Below, piece after piece: positions 28,101 through 37,907 of a DNA stretch of 64,000 nt; positions within the stretch are counted from its first letter, which is position 1, and each line of letters opens with the position of its first letter. A program made the translations under genes and the position numbers. This DNA is from Nostoc sp. FACHB-152. GTDB taxonomy: Bacteria > Cyanobacteriota > Cyanobacteriia > Cyanobacteriales > Nostocaceae. The stretch covers positions 1 through 64,000 of the forward strand of contig NZ_JACJRV010000017.1 in the NCBI RefSeq assembly GCF_014697475.1. Reading direction: 5' to 3'. The notes below the pieces were generated by a model. It had not been told where the DNA came from, did not search any database, and saw only the letters and a list, made by a program, of their open reading frames with translations.

Positions 28101-29492
28101 GTGCCAGTGTCTCAAGTGCCGTTTCAACCCACTGATGGTAATAGTAGTGCCGCGACGGATGTCACACCAGTCGTGGCACTAAAAGAACTTGTGGCAAGGT
28201 TGCACCGAGAACAGAACAAAATTCAAGATTTGCTGAGTTCTTTAGGATTTGCCCTCCGAAGTTTCAATAATTTGAATCAGTTTTTAGAACTGATTCCTTT
28301 AATGGCAACTAGGGTGACAGATGCCGATGGTAGCGCCTTGTTTCTCTATAAACCAAACGGTCAAGTCAGATTAGAACAGCTACATTGGCAAGATAGTCGC
28401 CAGCGCAAAGATATTCGTAAAGCCCTAGAAACAGCTAGCAGTCAAATTACATTGCTACCTAATAGCGCGCCGCTAGCAAGTTCCACAGGAATTTTAGATG
28501 CTCAGATGCATCGCTATTTGGGGCCGGATGTACAAATATTCGGCACGGCAATTTTAGTCAAGCATACAGAACGGGGATGGCTTTATGTATTAAGCCGCGA
28601 CCCTGACTATAGCTGGACAGAAACCAGACAAAAGCTAGTGCGCTTAGTTGCAGACCAAACCGCAGTAGCAATTGAAAATGATGAACTAGCTGTAGAACTG
28701 AGAAAAAAAGAACGCTTAGACCAAGAATTAGAAATTGGGGCAGAAATTCAAAGGCGACTCTTACCGCGTCAATGTCCAAATATCCCCGGTGTAGCCTTAG
28801 CCGCACGCTGTAAACCCGCCAATCGTGTGGGTGGCGACTATTATGATTTTATTGCGACCAATCACAATCAATTACAGTTAATCAGCAGAATTTCTCCAGA
28901 AGCTAGCCGTTGGGGTTTTGTAATTGGGGATGTAATGGGGAAAGGCGTACCCGCCGGATTAATTATGACGATGATGCGGGGAATGCTGAGGGGTGAAGTA
29001 TTGCATGGTAATTCCCCTGCTGGGATTTTGCAAAATTTGAATCGAGTCATGTATGCGGATTTAGAAAATTCTCACCGCTTCGTGACATTGTTTTATTCTG
29101 AGTACAATCCCCAAAATCGGATTTTGTCTTATAGTAATGCTGCACATAATCCTCCTTTGTGGTGGCACGCAGCAACTAAGACAGTTAGCCGCTTAGATAC
29201 TTTGGGAATGCTGATAGGTTTGGATGCTAACAGCCAATACGAAGATGCTCAGGTACAGTTAGAACCAGGGGATATAGTAATTTATTATACAGATGGACTG
29301 ACTGATGCGGCGGCGGCAAGTGGCGATCGCTTCGATGAAGAAAATTTCGTAGCTGCTTTTAGTGCTGCTTGTCGTTACTGTAAAGGGCCAGAAGAAATCG
29401 TCGATTATCTATTTGACCAAGTTCAGCAGTTCATTGGCCCTGATAGGCATAACACCGATGATATGACGCTAGTGGTTTTGCAGATTGTTTAG
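28101..29492 (+). CDS. GAF-SpoIIE (PP2C) serine phosphatase, RsbU-like
   Basis: A 463-residue protein from GTG 28101. A short N-terminal helix (LKELVARLHREQNKIQDLL) leads to a GAF-type sensor domain (about 45-205) and a SpoIIE/PP2C phosphatase domain (about 225-463). The metal-binding Asp motifs are intact: GGDYYDF, IGDVMGKGVPAG, YYTDGLTDA and TDDMTLVVL. Such enzymes dephosphorylate STAS antagonists in partner-switching circuits; two STAS proteins lie elsewhere in this window (41298 and 58755). It stands alone between a long gap and a convergent gene. Partner and signal unknown. Confidence 0.9.
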   Translation: MPVSQVPFQPTDGNSSAATDVTPVVALKELVARLHREQNKIQDLLSSLGFALRSFNNLNQFLELIPLMATRVTDADGSALFLYKPNGQVRLEQLHWQDSRQRKDIRKALETASSQITLLPNSAPLASSTGILDAQMHRYLGPDVQIFGTAILVKHTERGWLYVLSRDPDYSWTETRQKLVRLVADQTAVAIENDELAVELRKKERLDQELEIGAEIQRRLLPRQCPNIPGVALAARCKPANRVGGDYYDFIATNHNQLQLISRISPEASRWGFVIGDVMGKGVPAGLIMTMMRGMLRGEVLHGNSPAGILQNLNRVMYADLENSHRFVTLFYSEYNPQNRILSYSNAAHNPPLWWHAATKTVSRLDTLGMLIGLDANSQYEDAQVQLEPGDIVIYYTDGLTDAAAASGDRFDEENFVAAFSAACRYCKGPEEIVDYLFDQVQQFIGPDRHNTDDMTLVVLQIV

Positions 29493-29496
29493 TTAC

Positions 29497-29560
29497 TTGT
29501 CCTTTGTCATTAGTCATTGGTTTAAGACAAAGGACAAATGACTAATGACAAGTGACCAAA
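29497..29560. repeat. GTCATTAGTCATT inverted repeat between convergent genes
   Basis: TTTGTCATTAGTCATT and its complement AATGACTAATGACAA flank a short loop containing GACAAAGGACAA. The structure lies between two convergent genes and could terminate both. The ATGACTAATGAC unit recurs near 34405-34435, 38655 and 47100. Confidence 0.65.
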
Positions 29561-30553
29561 CTAAAACACAATTGTCCAACCTTGTTTTTGAGTATCTTTC
29601 TTGGTGTAAGAGACACCATCTATCTTGAGACCTTTGTCATCAAGTAGAGTAATTATGCCGCCATTGTTGTCTAGTTGAAAGCCATCTTTCGCCACTGGAA
29701 TTCTGACAACTTCACCAGGATTGATAATTCCACTTAAACTTTGCTTGCGCTTGTTTCGATCTGCTAACGCCCATCCCCTCAGATCAACTTGGTCTGAGGA
29801 GGTATTAATTAAACTAACTGTTTCCTTACCGATATCTTCGCCAACTGGATTTACCAAAGCAGCTACAATCCGAATTGCCGCAGTTGTGGACGAAATAACG
29901 ACATCGAGCCTGTTGCCAGTGGTATCGTCGGTATGGAAAGACTGAGATTGGAACGCTAAAAATATACCTACCCACTGATTTCGGGCTGGGTAGTAAATTA
30001 GTAGTCCGCCATCTTGCCAAACACCGTTGTCCTTTTGAAATTGTGCGGCGTTACCCTGGTTCATATGGATGTCATGGATGCCATTACCAGGGAGAAAACC
30101 AAAATATTTGTCCTTGACATCGGTTTCTGGCCCCCACTTTTCGCCAAAGGGAAACAAAACTGCATCGTCAGAAGCAATTGCCCGTGCAATATATAATTCC
30201 AACAACTCATTCAAATCATTGTCTGGGCCAGGCACATCATAAGGCAACGCTTTCATATTCGCTGGATCAAATAAATTACCTCGGATGTAGTCTAATGCTA
30301 ATCCTCCAGGTTTTCTCGGTAACTCATGAAAACCAAAATCTAACTCTTGCAATTCCCTAGTGATGGGATGAGAGAAATTTTCGTCTACAAAATACAGTAA
30401 TTCTGATGGACTTTGCTGTGATTTGACATTGATAGCGATACGATGCTTTTGTTTCTCGTCAGTCACAAGCACTTGGTAATGAGGCGAAGGGCCTTCACCA
30501 AGCTTACGATTAATAGCCCGACATTTCAGAACACCGTAATTTTTCAAAGGCAT
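29561..30553 (-). CDS. DUF2278 (YukJ-like) protein with C-terminal lamin-tail domain
   Basis: A 330-residue protein. The first 220 residues match the DUF2278/YukJ pattern: LKNYGVLKCRAINR, then LALDYIRGNLFDP, and GIHDIHMNQGN near residue 160 with conserved His and Asn. The remaining 100 residues look like a lamin-tail (LTD) beta domain (VSLINTSSDQVDLRGWALAD). LTD is common on secreted nucleases and surface proteins, but there is no signal peptide here. Function unknown; a hydrolase or nuclease-like activity would be speculation. Confidence 0.8.
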   Translation of the reverse strand: MPLKNYGVLKCRAINRKLGEGPSPHYQVLVTDEKQKHRIAINVKSQQSPSELLYFVDENFSHPITRELQELDFGFHELPRKPGGLALDYIRGNLFDPANMKALPYDVPGPDNDLNELLELYIARAIASDDAVLFPFGEKWGPETDVKDKYFGFLPGNGIHDIHMNQGNAAQFQKDNGVWQDGGLLIYYPARNQWVGIFLAFQSQSFHTDDTTGNRLDVVISSTTAAIRIVAALVNPVGEDIGKETVSLINTSSDQVDLRGWALADRNKRKQSLSGIINPGEVVRIPVAKDGFQLDNNGGIITLLDDKGLKIDGVSYTKKDTQKQGWTIVF

Positions 30554-30746
30554 CTATTTTTCCTCAATGAGAGCGGACAATCAGACAACACTGGTCGTAA
30601 ACTTATCTAGCGAAAATACTGCTTATTGATAAATTTATGCTTTAACAAACATCATGCCTCTGTATTACTGAGCATCAAAGTACCCTCCAGGATGATTTTA
30701 TTGTCTCCATATACCTGAAAAACTCTCTTTTTGAGCCTCCTAACCT

Positions 30747-31367
30747 CTAGCCTCTAGACTCTTCTTGCACAACCACTTCTAGCCAATGGGGATAACCATA
30801 AGAATTCGCAGCTATTAATTTTGTTCCTCGATAATCTTTGAATAGATAACTCGCTATTAATCGAAGATTTTCTAGCAGATGAGTATCTTCACCAACAGCT
30901 TCAAAAGCTAGAGTCCACCAACTTTGCTGTTGAATTAGCAGTTGAGTAATTTCCACACTACAACCGTTATCGATACTATCATTGGCGTTAACAGGTTGTA
31001 TTGAAGAGTCAGGTAAAATTTGATAGCTTTGCAACCGGCGAACTTTTTGAATATTGACCCAAATTGAATTAGTACTAACTGTTGCAGGCTGAAAACTTTC
31101 GCCCCTTGAATCGCTACACATCCACTTACCCCATTTTTCTGCCTTACCTTCCACCAACTCCCCAAAACGCAGGACACCCAATTCAGCTTTACGCCATTTA
31201 ACTTCCAACCGTTCTTGACGCAGTTTAATGCCTAAGTAATCACACCCAGGCGCGTAAAGATACCAGTCTTCTCGCTTTTGGGGTGAACAGCTTTGCCCAA
31301 ACCACCCTTCAATTTCCGGCGGTATCGTTCCAGGTAAAAACCAGCGCAATTCGTTAGTTGTGAGCAT
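30747..31367 (-). CDS. conserved-looking hypothetical protein
   Basis: A 206-residue soluble protein from ATG 31367, diverging from the psbP gene 102 bases away. It is rich in Trp (13 or so) and charged residues: EDWYLYAPGCDYLGIKLRQ, then LEVKWRKAELG, and WSIWVNIQK-like strands. The alternating strands with charged pairs suggest a beta-rich fold, perhaps CYTH-like, but I cannot confirm that. I do not recognise the family. Confidence 0.7.
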   Translation of the reverse strand: MLTTNELRWFLPGTIPPEIEGWFGQSCSPQKREDWYLYAPGCDYLGIKLRQERLEVKWRKAELGVLRFGELVEGKAEKWGKWMCSDSRGESFQPATVSTNSIWVNIQKVRRLQSYQILPDSSIQPVNANDSIDNGCSVEITQLLIQQQSWWTLAFEAVGEDTHLLENLRLIASYLFKDYRGTKLIAANSYGYPHWLEVVVQEESRG

Positions 31368-31469
31368 AAGAAACTAATCTCGGCATCTGCTAAGACCCAG
31401 TTGATGGGACAATAAAAACGATCAATAACGCTAGCTTGAGTTGCTTCCAGCCCTAAGGAATCTCTAACA

Positions 31470-32015
31470 ATGTGGAAACGAATTACTTTTATTTTGCTAT
31501 TAATTTTGAGCTTCAGCCTGATTAATCCTGGTGTAGCTGCTGCGGCTGGATTCAAAAGTTATGTAGATACAACTGATGGCTATCAGTTTTCATACCCCAA
31601 CGGCTGGCTGCCAGTTAAAGTGGCTAATGGCCCCGATGTAGTATTCCATGATTTGATAGAAATATCTGAAAATGTGTCTGTAGTTATTAGTCCGGTTCCT
31701 GAAGGTAAAAGTTTAAAAGAACTGGGCGCACCTACAGAAGTGGGTTACAAATTAGGAAAAGCTGCACTCGCACCTTCAGATTCCGGTCGGACAGCAGAGT
31801 TAGTGGATGCGCGAGAAAAAGAAACTGAAGGGAAAGCCTACTATATATTAGAGTATCTCGTAAAACTGCCAAACAACCAACAACGGCATAACATCGCTAG
31901 TGTTGCTGTTAGTCGTGGCAAGCTGTTTACCTTTAATGCCTCAATTCCTGAAAAACGTTGGTCGAAGGTCAAACGGACTATGGAAAATGTGGTTGATTCT
32001 TTCACTGTATATTAA
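31470..32015 (+). CDS. psbP: photosystem II PsbP family lipoprotein-type protein (CyanoP)
   Basis: A 181-residue protein with an N-terminal hydrophobic signal (about 1-25: ITFILLLILSFSLINPGVAAAA) and a PsbP fold: YVDTTDGYQFSYPNGWLPV near the mature start, VVFHDLIEISENVSVVISP, and EKRWSKVKRTMENVVDSF at the C-terminus. Cyanobacterial PsbP assists photosystem II assembly on the lumenal side. No lipobox Cys is evident, unlike many CyanoP. ATG 31470 is preceded by TAAGGAA at good spacing. Confidence 0.9.
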   Translation: MWKRITFILLLILSFSLINPGVAAAAGFKSYVDTTDGYQFSYPNGWLPVKVANGPDVVFHDLIEISENVSVVISPVPEGKSLKELGAPTEVGYKLGKAALAPSDSGRTAELVDAREKETEGKAYYILEYLVKLPNNQQRHNIASVAVSRGKLFTFNASIPEKRWSKVKRTMENVVDSFTVY

Positions 32016-32019
32016 TTAG

Positions 32020-32070
32020 CAATTGGGAGTGGGGAATGGGGAATGGGGAATAGAAATTCCAATACCCATT
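32020..32070. repeat. GGGAATGGGGAATGGGG short repeats
   Basis: Tandem 7-base GGGGAAT units between psbP and maf, followed by CCCATTACC-type complements; the same family as at 22383, 44089 and 60735. Confidence 0.5.
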
Positions 32071-32095
32071 ACCTAATACCCAATTAGCAAATATC

Positions 32096-32689
32096 ATGAA
32101 CATTCCTCAATTTGTCTTGGCTTCTGCTTCCCCAGCGCGTCGCCGCTTGCTGCAAACTGTTGGTATTGAACCGATAGTTAGACCGAGTGATTTTGATGAG
32201 TCGCAAATTCAAATTAATGAGCCTGCGGAATTAGTGCAAGTTTTGGCTCAACGTAAGGCGGAAACTGTAGCACCGCAGTTTGAAAAAGCTTTAATTATGG
32301 GATGCGATTCGGTTTTGGCGATTGATGGTGAGATTTATGGTAAACCAGCAGATGCAGCAGAAGCGATCGCTCGTTGGCAATTAATGCAAGGTAACATTGG
32401 CGACTTGTACACAGGTCATGTATTAATTGACATTTCGCAAAACCGTACTTTAGTCAAATGTCAGGTAACAAAAGTATACTTTGCCAAAATGAGCGATCGC
32501 GCTATCAAAGCATATGTCGCTACAGGTGAACCTCTCAAATGTGCTGGTGCTTTCGCTTTAGAAGGTTTTGGGAGTTTATTTGTAGAAAAAATTGAAGGTT
32601 GTCACAGCAATGTCATTGGCCTTAGCTTACCCCTGCTCAGGCATATGCTGGCAGAACTGGGGTATGAAGTTACCGATTATTGGCAATAA
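32096..32689 (+). CDS. maf: Maf-family nucleotide pyrophosphatase
   Basis: A 197-residue Maf/YhdE-like protein. The N-terminal [16 protein letters not shown] is the family signature, followed by [26 protein letters not shown] (active-site region) and [20 protein letters not shown]. Maf proteins hydrolyse (modified) nucleoside triphosphates to monophosphates and have been linked to septum control. It is 80 bases after psbP, with G-rich repeats between. Confidence 0.93.
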   Translation: MNIPQFVLASASPARRRLLQTVGIEPIVRPSDFDESQIQINEPAELVQVLAQRKAETVAPQFEKALIMGCDSVLAIDGEIYGKPADAAEAIARWQLMQGNIGDLYTGHVLIDISQNRTLVKCQVTKVYFAKMSDRAIKAYVATGEPLKCAGAFALEGFGSLFVEKIEGCHSNVIGLSLPLLRHMLAELGYEVTDYWQ

Positions 32690-32726
32690 GTAGCTGTTTG
32701 TTTACTTCTAGTGTCAGCGCAAAAGC

Positions 32727-33110
32727 TTATCGTTTAAACAAGTGTCTCAGCCAAATTACTACTAAAATTCCCAACACTAACCAGATCAAAACAATGAAAC
32801 CTGCTGCTATCCAATTGGCAGGTTTCTTATGAAACTGTGTTGCCTCAGCTTTCTCTCGGCATTCGGCTAAGACTGATGAAGGAATCAACTTCAGGACGAC
32901 CCAAATCCCCAAAGGTATTAAGATCAGGTCGTCGAGATAGCCAAGGATAGGAATAGGATCTGGAATTAGGTCGATGGGACTAAAAGCATAAGCAACAATA
33001 ACAACTGCTAACAATCTTGCATACAAGGGTACTTTAGGATTTTTAGTAGCAAAATATATAGCGTAAATATCCTTTTTGAGTTTTTTGGCGAGTTCCTTTA
33101 AGGAATGCAT
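32727..33110 (-). CDS. YkvA/DUF1232 membrane protein
   Basis: A 127-residue protein. YARLLAVVIVAYAFSPIDLIPDPIPILGYLDDLILIP is the DUF1232 core: a membrane helix with the SPIDLIPD motif. A further helix is near the C-terminus (AAGFIVLIWLVLGILVVIWL). ATG 33110 is chosen because the longer frame to 33200 would overlap the gene at 33137. Convergent with maf. Function unknown; related proteins occur next to stress genes. Confidence 0.8.
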   Translation of the reverse strand: MHSLKELAKKLKKDIYAIYFATKNPKVPLYARLLAVVIVAYAFSPIDLIPDPIPILGYLDDLILIPLGIWVVLKLIPSSVLAECREKAEATQFHKKPANWIAAGFIVLIWLVLGILVVIWLRHLFKR

Positions 33111-33136
33111 TGTTGCTTTTGCAAAATAACTACTGA

Positions 33137-33391
33137 TTATTGTAAATATTGCCTGATATTTAATGTCACTTCTCCATGATCTGGAACCCAAGCTAACCAC
33201 TCATCAGCTGACACTTGGCACAGTAACAGTGCTTCATCCGAACTGTAGGGACTAGGGAGTTCTAAAAGGCGCACCCATACAGATGGTTGGCAATGCTGCA
33301 CTGAACTTTTGCTATAGGCTTTGCTTAACCAATCTAGATTCTGCCTGACTGCTGGTACAGCACAATCGGGTCTTTGAGTAGTGATTTTCAT
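33137..33391 (-). CDS. small hypothetical protein
   Basis: An 84-residue soluble protein with no signal or membrane helix. It is likely real because the sequence is ordered and the next gene's best start avoids it (26-base gap to 33110). Trp-rich C-terminus (ADEWLAWVPDHGEVTLNIRQ). No family recognised. Confidence 0.6.
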   Translation of the reverse strand: MKITTQRPDCAVPAVRQNLDWLSKAYSKSSVQHCQPSVWVRLLELPSPYSSDEALLLCQVSADEWLAWVPDHGEVTLNIRQYLQ

Positions 33392-33587
33392 AGCTGTAAG
33401 CCTCCCTGATGGGTTAAAGCAAAATTAATTCTGTAACTAAGACTACAAAATAATTAATTACTTTGAAAAGTCAATGTCTTATAACTTTACGTAACCAGGC
33501 GTAACAGTTTGCTTAATGTTGCGTGGTTAAACAGAAGTGATGCTGCTGGCTGTAGACTAGCCATTAGATAGGATTGCTAACGAGAAT

Positions 33588-34340
33588 ATGTCATTTACTT
33601 CTACTCCCTCACTACGCGAACAACAACATCCCCTAATTCGCCAGCTAGCTGATTGTATTGAGGCAGTTTGGCACAAACATTTGGATCTTTCGCCTTATCA
33701 TTTACCTGCGGAGTTGGGTTATGTAGAAGGTAGACTAGAGGGCGAGAAACTGACAATTGAAAACCGTTGCTATCAAACGCCGCAGTTTCGCAAAATGCAC
33801 TTGGAACTCGCGAAAGTAGGCAATATGCTGGATATTTTGCACTGCGTGATGTTTCCGCGCCCAGAATATGACCTACCGATGTTTGGTTGCGACTTAGTTG
33901 GCGGTAGGGGTCAAATCAGTGCTGCGATCGCAGATCTATCTCCTGTTCACTTAGACCGCACCTTACCAGAATCCTATACAAATCAACTCTCAGCACTCCC
34001 TGCATTGGAATTTACTCAACCGCGAGAATTACCTGAATGGGGACATATCTTTTCAGAATTTTGTATCTTTGTGCGTCCAGGTTCCCCAGAAGAAGAAGCG
34101 ATGTTTCTCTCACGCGTGCAAGACTTTTTAGAAGTGCATTGTACCCAAGCGATCGCAGCTAGCCCTGTTTCACCCGAACAAACCCAACAAATTCTCGCTG
34201 GACAACACAACTACTGCACCAAACAGCAACAAAACGACAAAACCCGCCGCGTCCTCGAAAAAGCCTTCGGCCAAGAATGGGCAGACAATTACATGACTAC
34301 AGTCTTATTTGACCTACCCAGCTATAGCAATCCGATTTGA
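33588..34340 (+). CDS. pcyA: phycocyanobilin:ferredoxin oxidoreductase PcyA
   Basis: A 250-residue ferredoxin-dependent bilin reductase that converts biliverdin to phycocyanobilin for phycobilisomes and phytochromes. The catalytic region is intact: Glu73 (HLELAK), His85 (LDILHC) and Asp102 (GCDLVG) correspond, with an offset of 3, to Glu76, His88 and Asp105 of the Synechocystis enzyme. Full length. The gene stands alone with about 200 bases upstream to the divergent small ORF. The ferredoxin encoded at 63638 could be one electron donor, by inference. Confidence 0.97.
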   Translation: MSFTSTPSLREQQHPLIRQLADCIEAVWHKHLDLSPYHLPAELGYVEGRLEGEKLTIENRCYQTPQFRKMHLELAKVGNMLDILHCVMFPRPEYDLPMFGCDLVGGRGQISAAIADLSPVHLDRTLPESYTNQLSALPALEFTQPRELPEWGHIFSEFCIFVRPGSPEEEAMFLSRVQDFLEVHCTQAIAASPVSPEQTQQILAGQHNYCTKQQQNDKTRRVLEKAFGQEWADNYMTTVLFDLPSYSNPI

Positions 34341-35126
34341 TTATTGAAAAAATCTAAGTATATGTAGTGGCGTGTCTTTCATAAATCAAATATGAGTCCT
34401 ATAGTTATTTGTCATTAGTCATCGGTCATTAGTCATTTGTTACCCCCTACCACCCCTGCACTCTCACCTTCTCTTCCCAAACCTGCATCTGTAGGTTCTG
34501 TTACGTTTTCCCGTGACTGATGAATGTAGAATTCAGTTAACGAGAGTTTGATGGAGTTAGATAATAGCCGCAGCGTCCCTAGAGCAAATATTCCCATAAT
34601 TTAGGAGTTAACAAACCTAATAATCCGTTAACTGTAAATTTAAGGAAACAATGATGTTAAGAATGCTCTATTTGAGAAAATTGTTTAGTTAATAGTTAAC
34701 TGAATAAGAGAAAACTTGCCTTTATAGTAAGTTTAGGTTCAGTAACAACAGTAGCCCAATTTCATATTTTTGCTCTCAACCACTCAAAATAAAATTGTCG
34801 AAAGTCTTGCAAGGTTTTGCTCACTAGCATTTGTTAGCAAAATGTTACTTGCTAAATTTATACCAGGTTGCAATCAAAAATAGTATCAGGGTAATGAATT
34901 TAAAATTCGTAATTACATCTTTAAAATTAGAACTTACAAGCTTTTTCTAATTACGAATTAGTAATTGAATCACTACCAGTAGCACCATACTTATCAAACT
35001 TTGGTGTTAAGTATTCATTGGAGATTGGATTTTTACGAGGTATCCAGTCAAAAGGCATCATCACGTTTGTATTGGGCATAATTCCTTTTTTACTATCAGC
35101 AAATTTTAGATAAACGGTCAACAACC
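34341..35126. other. gap between pcyA and the exporter operon
   Basis: About 790 bases. It holds TCATTAGTCAT units at 34405-34435, an inverted repeat AATTCGTAATTA (34904-34915) and TAATTACGAATT (34948-34959), and a small minus-strand open frame at 34951-35079. The exporter promoter should lie near 35000-35120; no clear NtcA site (GTA-N8-TAC) was found. Confidence 0.45.
34951..35079 (-). CDS. possible 42-residue protein
   Basis: ATG at 35077-35079 to TAA at 34951-34953. AAGGA lies about 5 bases upstream of the ATG, a good ribosome site. The peptide is polar (MPFDWIPRKNPISNEYLTPK). It diverges from the devB-like gene 47 bases away. No homologue is recognised; it might be a gene remnant. Confidence 0.3.
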   Translation of the reverse strand: MPNTNVMMPFDWIPRKNPISNEYLTPKFDKYGATGSDSITNS

Positions 35127-36566
35127 ATGTCAAGGGTGACTGAGAAGCCACGATCAAGGCCACAGATACTTGATCCGGAACAACCTAAGATTTGGTGGGG
35201 CATTGCTGTAGCCTTACCAATAGTAATCGCGGCTGGGCTACTAACTACAGCCAAAGTTGAGCAGTTGAGAAAGTTAAACTCATCTGTACCAGTTAAACCA
35301 GTTGGTAACAGCATTAGTGCCGTAGGACGTTTGGAACCGCGAGGCGAAGTGATCAAACTTTCTGCCCCAGCTGCGGGATTGCAGTCTGCGTCACGAGTTA
35401 GGCAGCTGTTTGTCAGAGAGGGTGAACGAGTAAGAAAAGGACAAATGATCGCAATTTTAGACAACCACGAAACTCAACTAGCAGGTGTAGAAGAAGCAAA
35501 AGCCAAACTACAAGAAGCCCGCGCTAACTTGGCGCAAGTCAGAGTTGGTTCACCAAGAGACATTCAAGCCCAACAAGCGGTAATTGCTCGGCTAGAGGCT
35601 CAGTTACGTGGCGAAAGAGATGCTCAACAAGCTGCAATTACTAGAATTGCGGCACAGTTAAGTGCTGAAAAAATGGCTCAACAGGCGACAGTAGAGCGTC
35701 TAGAAGCCGAACTGCGAGGACAAAGCGATACCTTGAGAGCAACTTTGACACGGATACAAGCTGAACAGCGCAATGCTCAAGTTGATGCAGGACGCTACGA
35801 AATGCTTTACCGCGAAGGTGCTATTTCTCAGCAAGAGCGAGATAGACGACGACTGACTGCAATCACCGCCAACCAGCAGGTAGTCGAAAGCCAAGCCACT
35901 CTCAGACAAGCAATTGCCACTTTACGCCAGCAAGTTGCAGAAGCGAGAGCGAACCAAGTCAAAACTTTAACAACGCTACAGCAGCAACTAATTGAAGCCA
36001 AAGTCACACGCGACAAAACCGTAAACACTCTACAAAGACAACTTGACGAAGAACGAGCCAGACTCAAAAGACTGCTAGAAGTTAGTCCTACTGATGTGCA
36101 GGTGGCGCAAGCACAAGTTAGTAATGCGATCGCTAATGTTCGCCGCGCTGACGCAGAACTAAGATTAAGCTACGTCCAAGCACCAACATCTGGAGAAATT
36201 TTAAAAATTCACACCAAATCTGGAGAAGCCATCACTCCTGATGGTATTGCGGAGATTGGGCAAACCGAGCAAATGATGGTAATTGCAGAAGTTCCTGAAG
36301 ACAGTATTGGTAAAGTGCGGATTGGCCAAAGTGTGACTGTCAGCAGCGATAACGGTGCTTTTGAAGGCGAGTTAAAAGGAACTGTTGCTGAAATTGGCAG
36401 AAAAATTGGCAAAAAAGATGTGCTGAATACAGATCCAGCTGCTGATATAGATGCCAGAGTTGTGGAAGTTAAAATTGCTCTTTCACCAGAAGATAGCAAC
36501 AAAGTTTCTGGTTTAACTTACGCCAAGGTACTGGTTGATATTAACAATCAAACCAATTCTAATTAA
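35127..36566 (+). CDS. devB: DevB-type membrane fusion protein of an ABC exporter
   Basis: A 479-residue periplasmic adaptor. One N-terminal membrane helix (about 22-42) is followed by a lipoyl/barrel half (ISAVGRLEPRGEVIKLSAP, LFVREGERVRKGQMIAIL), then a very long alpha-hairpin coiled coil (about 115-330) with repeated Gln/Arg/Ala runs. The second barrel half follows (LSYVQAPTSGEILKIH, VAEVPEDSIGKVRIGQ). It matches the DevB/HlyD family, which links the DevCA transporter to TolC. Order B-C-A is as in heterocyst glycolipid export of Anabaena, but cyanobacteria have several DevBCA paralogues, so the substrate is open. Confidence 0.85.
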   Translation: MSRVTEKPRSRPQILDPEQPKIWWGIAVALPIVIAAGLLTTAKVEQLRKLNSSVPVKPVGNSISAVGRLEPRGEVIKLSAPAAGLQSASRVRQLFVREGERVRKGQMIAILDNHETQLAGVEEAKAKLQEARANLAQVRVGSPRDIQAQQAVIARLEAQLRGERDAQQAAITRIAAQLSAEKMAQQATVERLEAELRGQSDTLRATLTRIQAEQRNAQVDAGRYEMLYREGAISQQERDRRRLTAITANQQVVESQATLRQAIATLRQQVAEARANQVKTLTTLQQQLIEAKVTRDKTVNTLQRQLDEERARLKRLLEVSPTDVQVAQAQVSNAIANVRRADAELRLSYVQAPTSGEILKIHTKSGEAITPDGIAEIGQTEQMMVIAEVPEDSIGKVRIGQSVTVSSDNGAFEGELKGTVAEIGRKIGKKDVLNTDPAADIDARVVEVKIALSPEDSNKVSGLTYAKVLVDINNQTNSN

Positions 36567-36596
36567 GTAGTAATTAAACAATTTTTTGCCGGAAAA

Positions 36597-37751
36597 ATGA
36601 ATCAAAAAATACCTCTAGCGTGGCTACAAATGACGCGAGATAAAACGCGTTTAGCCGTAGCTTTAGCTGGAATTGGCTTTGCTGATATTCTCATGTTTAC
36701 CCAACTCGGATTCCGAGATGCACTGTATTACAGTAACGTTCAGTTTCATAGTAGCTTACAGGGTGACATTGTTTTAATTAACCGCCAATCCAACGCTATT
36801 TTATCAATGAAAAGCTTTTCGCAAAGGCGTTTGTATAAAGCTTTAGATTTACCTACAGTGCAATCAGTACATCCAATATACTTAGACTATACAATTTGGA
36901 AGAATCCTGATACAGGTCGAACACGTACCATTCTCATATATGGGATTAATCCAGAAGTTAATATTTTTAACTTACCAGGAGTTCAAGAAAATTTAGATAA
37001 ACTCAACCTGCCTGATACAGTTTTATTTGACCGTTCTTCTCGACAGGAATATGGCCCAATTGCAGCTAACTTTGATAAAGGTCAAAATATTACAGCAGAG
37101 GTAAGAAGAAGAAAAATTAAAGTCGTAGGATTATTTACTTTAGGCACATCTTTTGGTGCAGATGGTAACTTAATTACTAGCGACGTTAACTTTTTACGGA
37201 TATTTACTAACCGTCAGCGCGGATTAGTTGATATTGGTGTAATTAAGGTGAAACCAGGAGCAAATGTTAATGCTGTTGCTCAAGACTTAAGAAATTATTT
37301 ACCTCAAGATATTAATGTTTTAACCAAACAAGAATTTATAGATTTTGAAAGACATTATTGGGCAAGTAGCACAGCCATCGGCTTTATTTTTAGCTTAGGT
37401 ACAATCATGGGTTTCATTGTCGGAACTGTGATTGTTTATCAAATTCTTTATACTGAAGTTTCCGACCATTTATCTGAATATGCCACTTTAAAAGCCATAG
37501 GCTATACACAAAAATATTTATTAATTGTAATTCTACAAGAAGCTTTGCTATTAGCTTGTTTAGGGTATCTTCCTGGTTGGTTTTTTACTATGTTAATGTA
37601 CCAAAAAGCTAAAGAAGCCACATTATTACCTATTTTTATGAGCTTTGAACGAGCAATTACTGTATTAATTTTAACAATGATTATGTGTTTTATTTCTGGA
37701 GCGATCGCAGTCCGCAAACTCCGTTCCGCAGACCCTGCTGATATCTTTTAG
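36597..37751 (+). CDS. devC: DevC-type ABC exporter permease
   Basis: A 384-residue MacB/FtsX-like permease. One N-terminal helix (LAVALAGIGFADILMFTQLG) is followed by a large extracytoplasmic domain (about 45-260) and three C-terminal helices (about 260-285, 305-335, 345-370). RDALYYSNVQFHSSLQGDIV and the C-terminal IAVRKLRSADPADIF are typical of DevC. It starts 30 bases after the devB-like gene. Confidence 0.87.
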   Translation: MNQKIPLAWLQMTRDKTRLAVALAGIGFADILMFTQLGFRDALYYSNVQFHSSLQGDIVLINRQSNAILSMKSFSQRRLYKALDLPTVQSVHPIYLDYTIWKNPDTGRTRTILIYGINPEVNIFNLPGVQENLDKLNLPDTVLFDRSSRQEYGPIAANFDKGQNITAEVRRRKIKVVGLFTLGTSFGADGNLITSDVNFLRIFTNRQRGLVDIGVIKVKPGANVNAVAQDLRNYLPQDINVLTKQEFIDFERHYWASSTAIGFIFSLGTIMGFIVGTVIVYQILYTEVSDHLSEYATLKAIGYTQKYLLIVILQEALLLACLGYLPGWFFTMLMYQKAKEATLLPIFMSFERAITVLILTMIMCFISGAIAVRKLRSADPADIF

Positions 37752-37907
37752 TTAAGTCGATAAACTCCAAAATGAATTATAAATATAGGTTTAATTAATC
37801 AGGTTAAACAAAATATACAAACAATGCTAACAAGCGAACAAAAATAATAACTTGCAGGCTCTATAGTTCATTTTTAGAACTAAAAATTTTTCCACATCCA
37901 ATTTATT

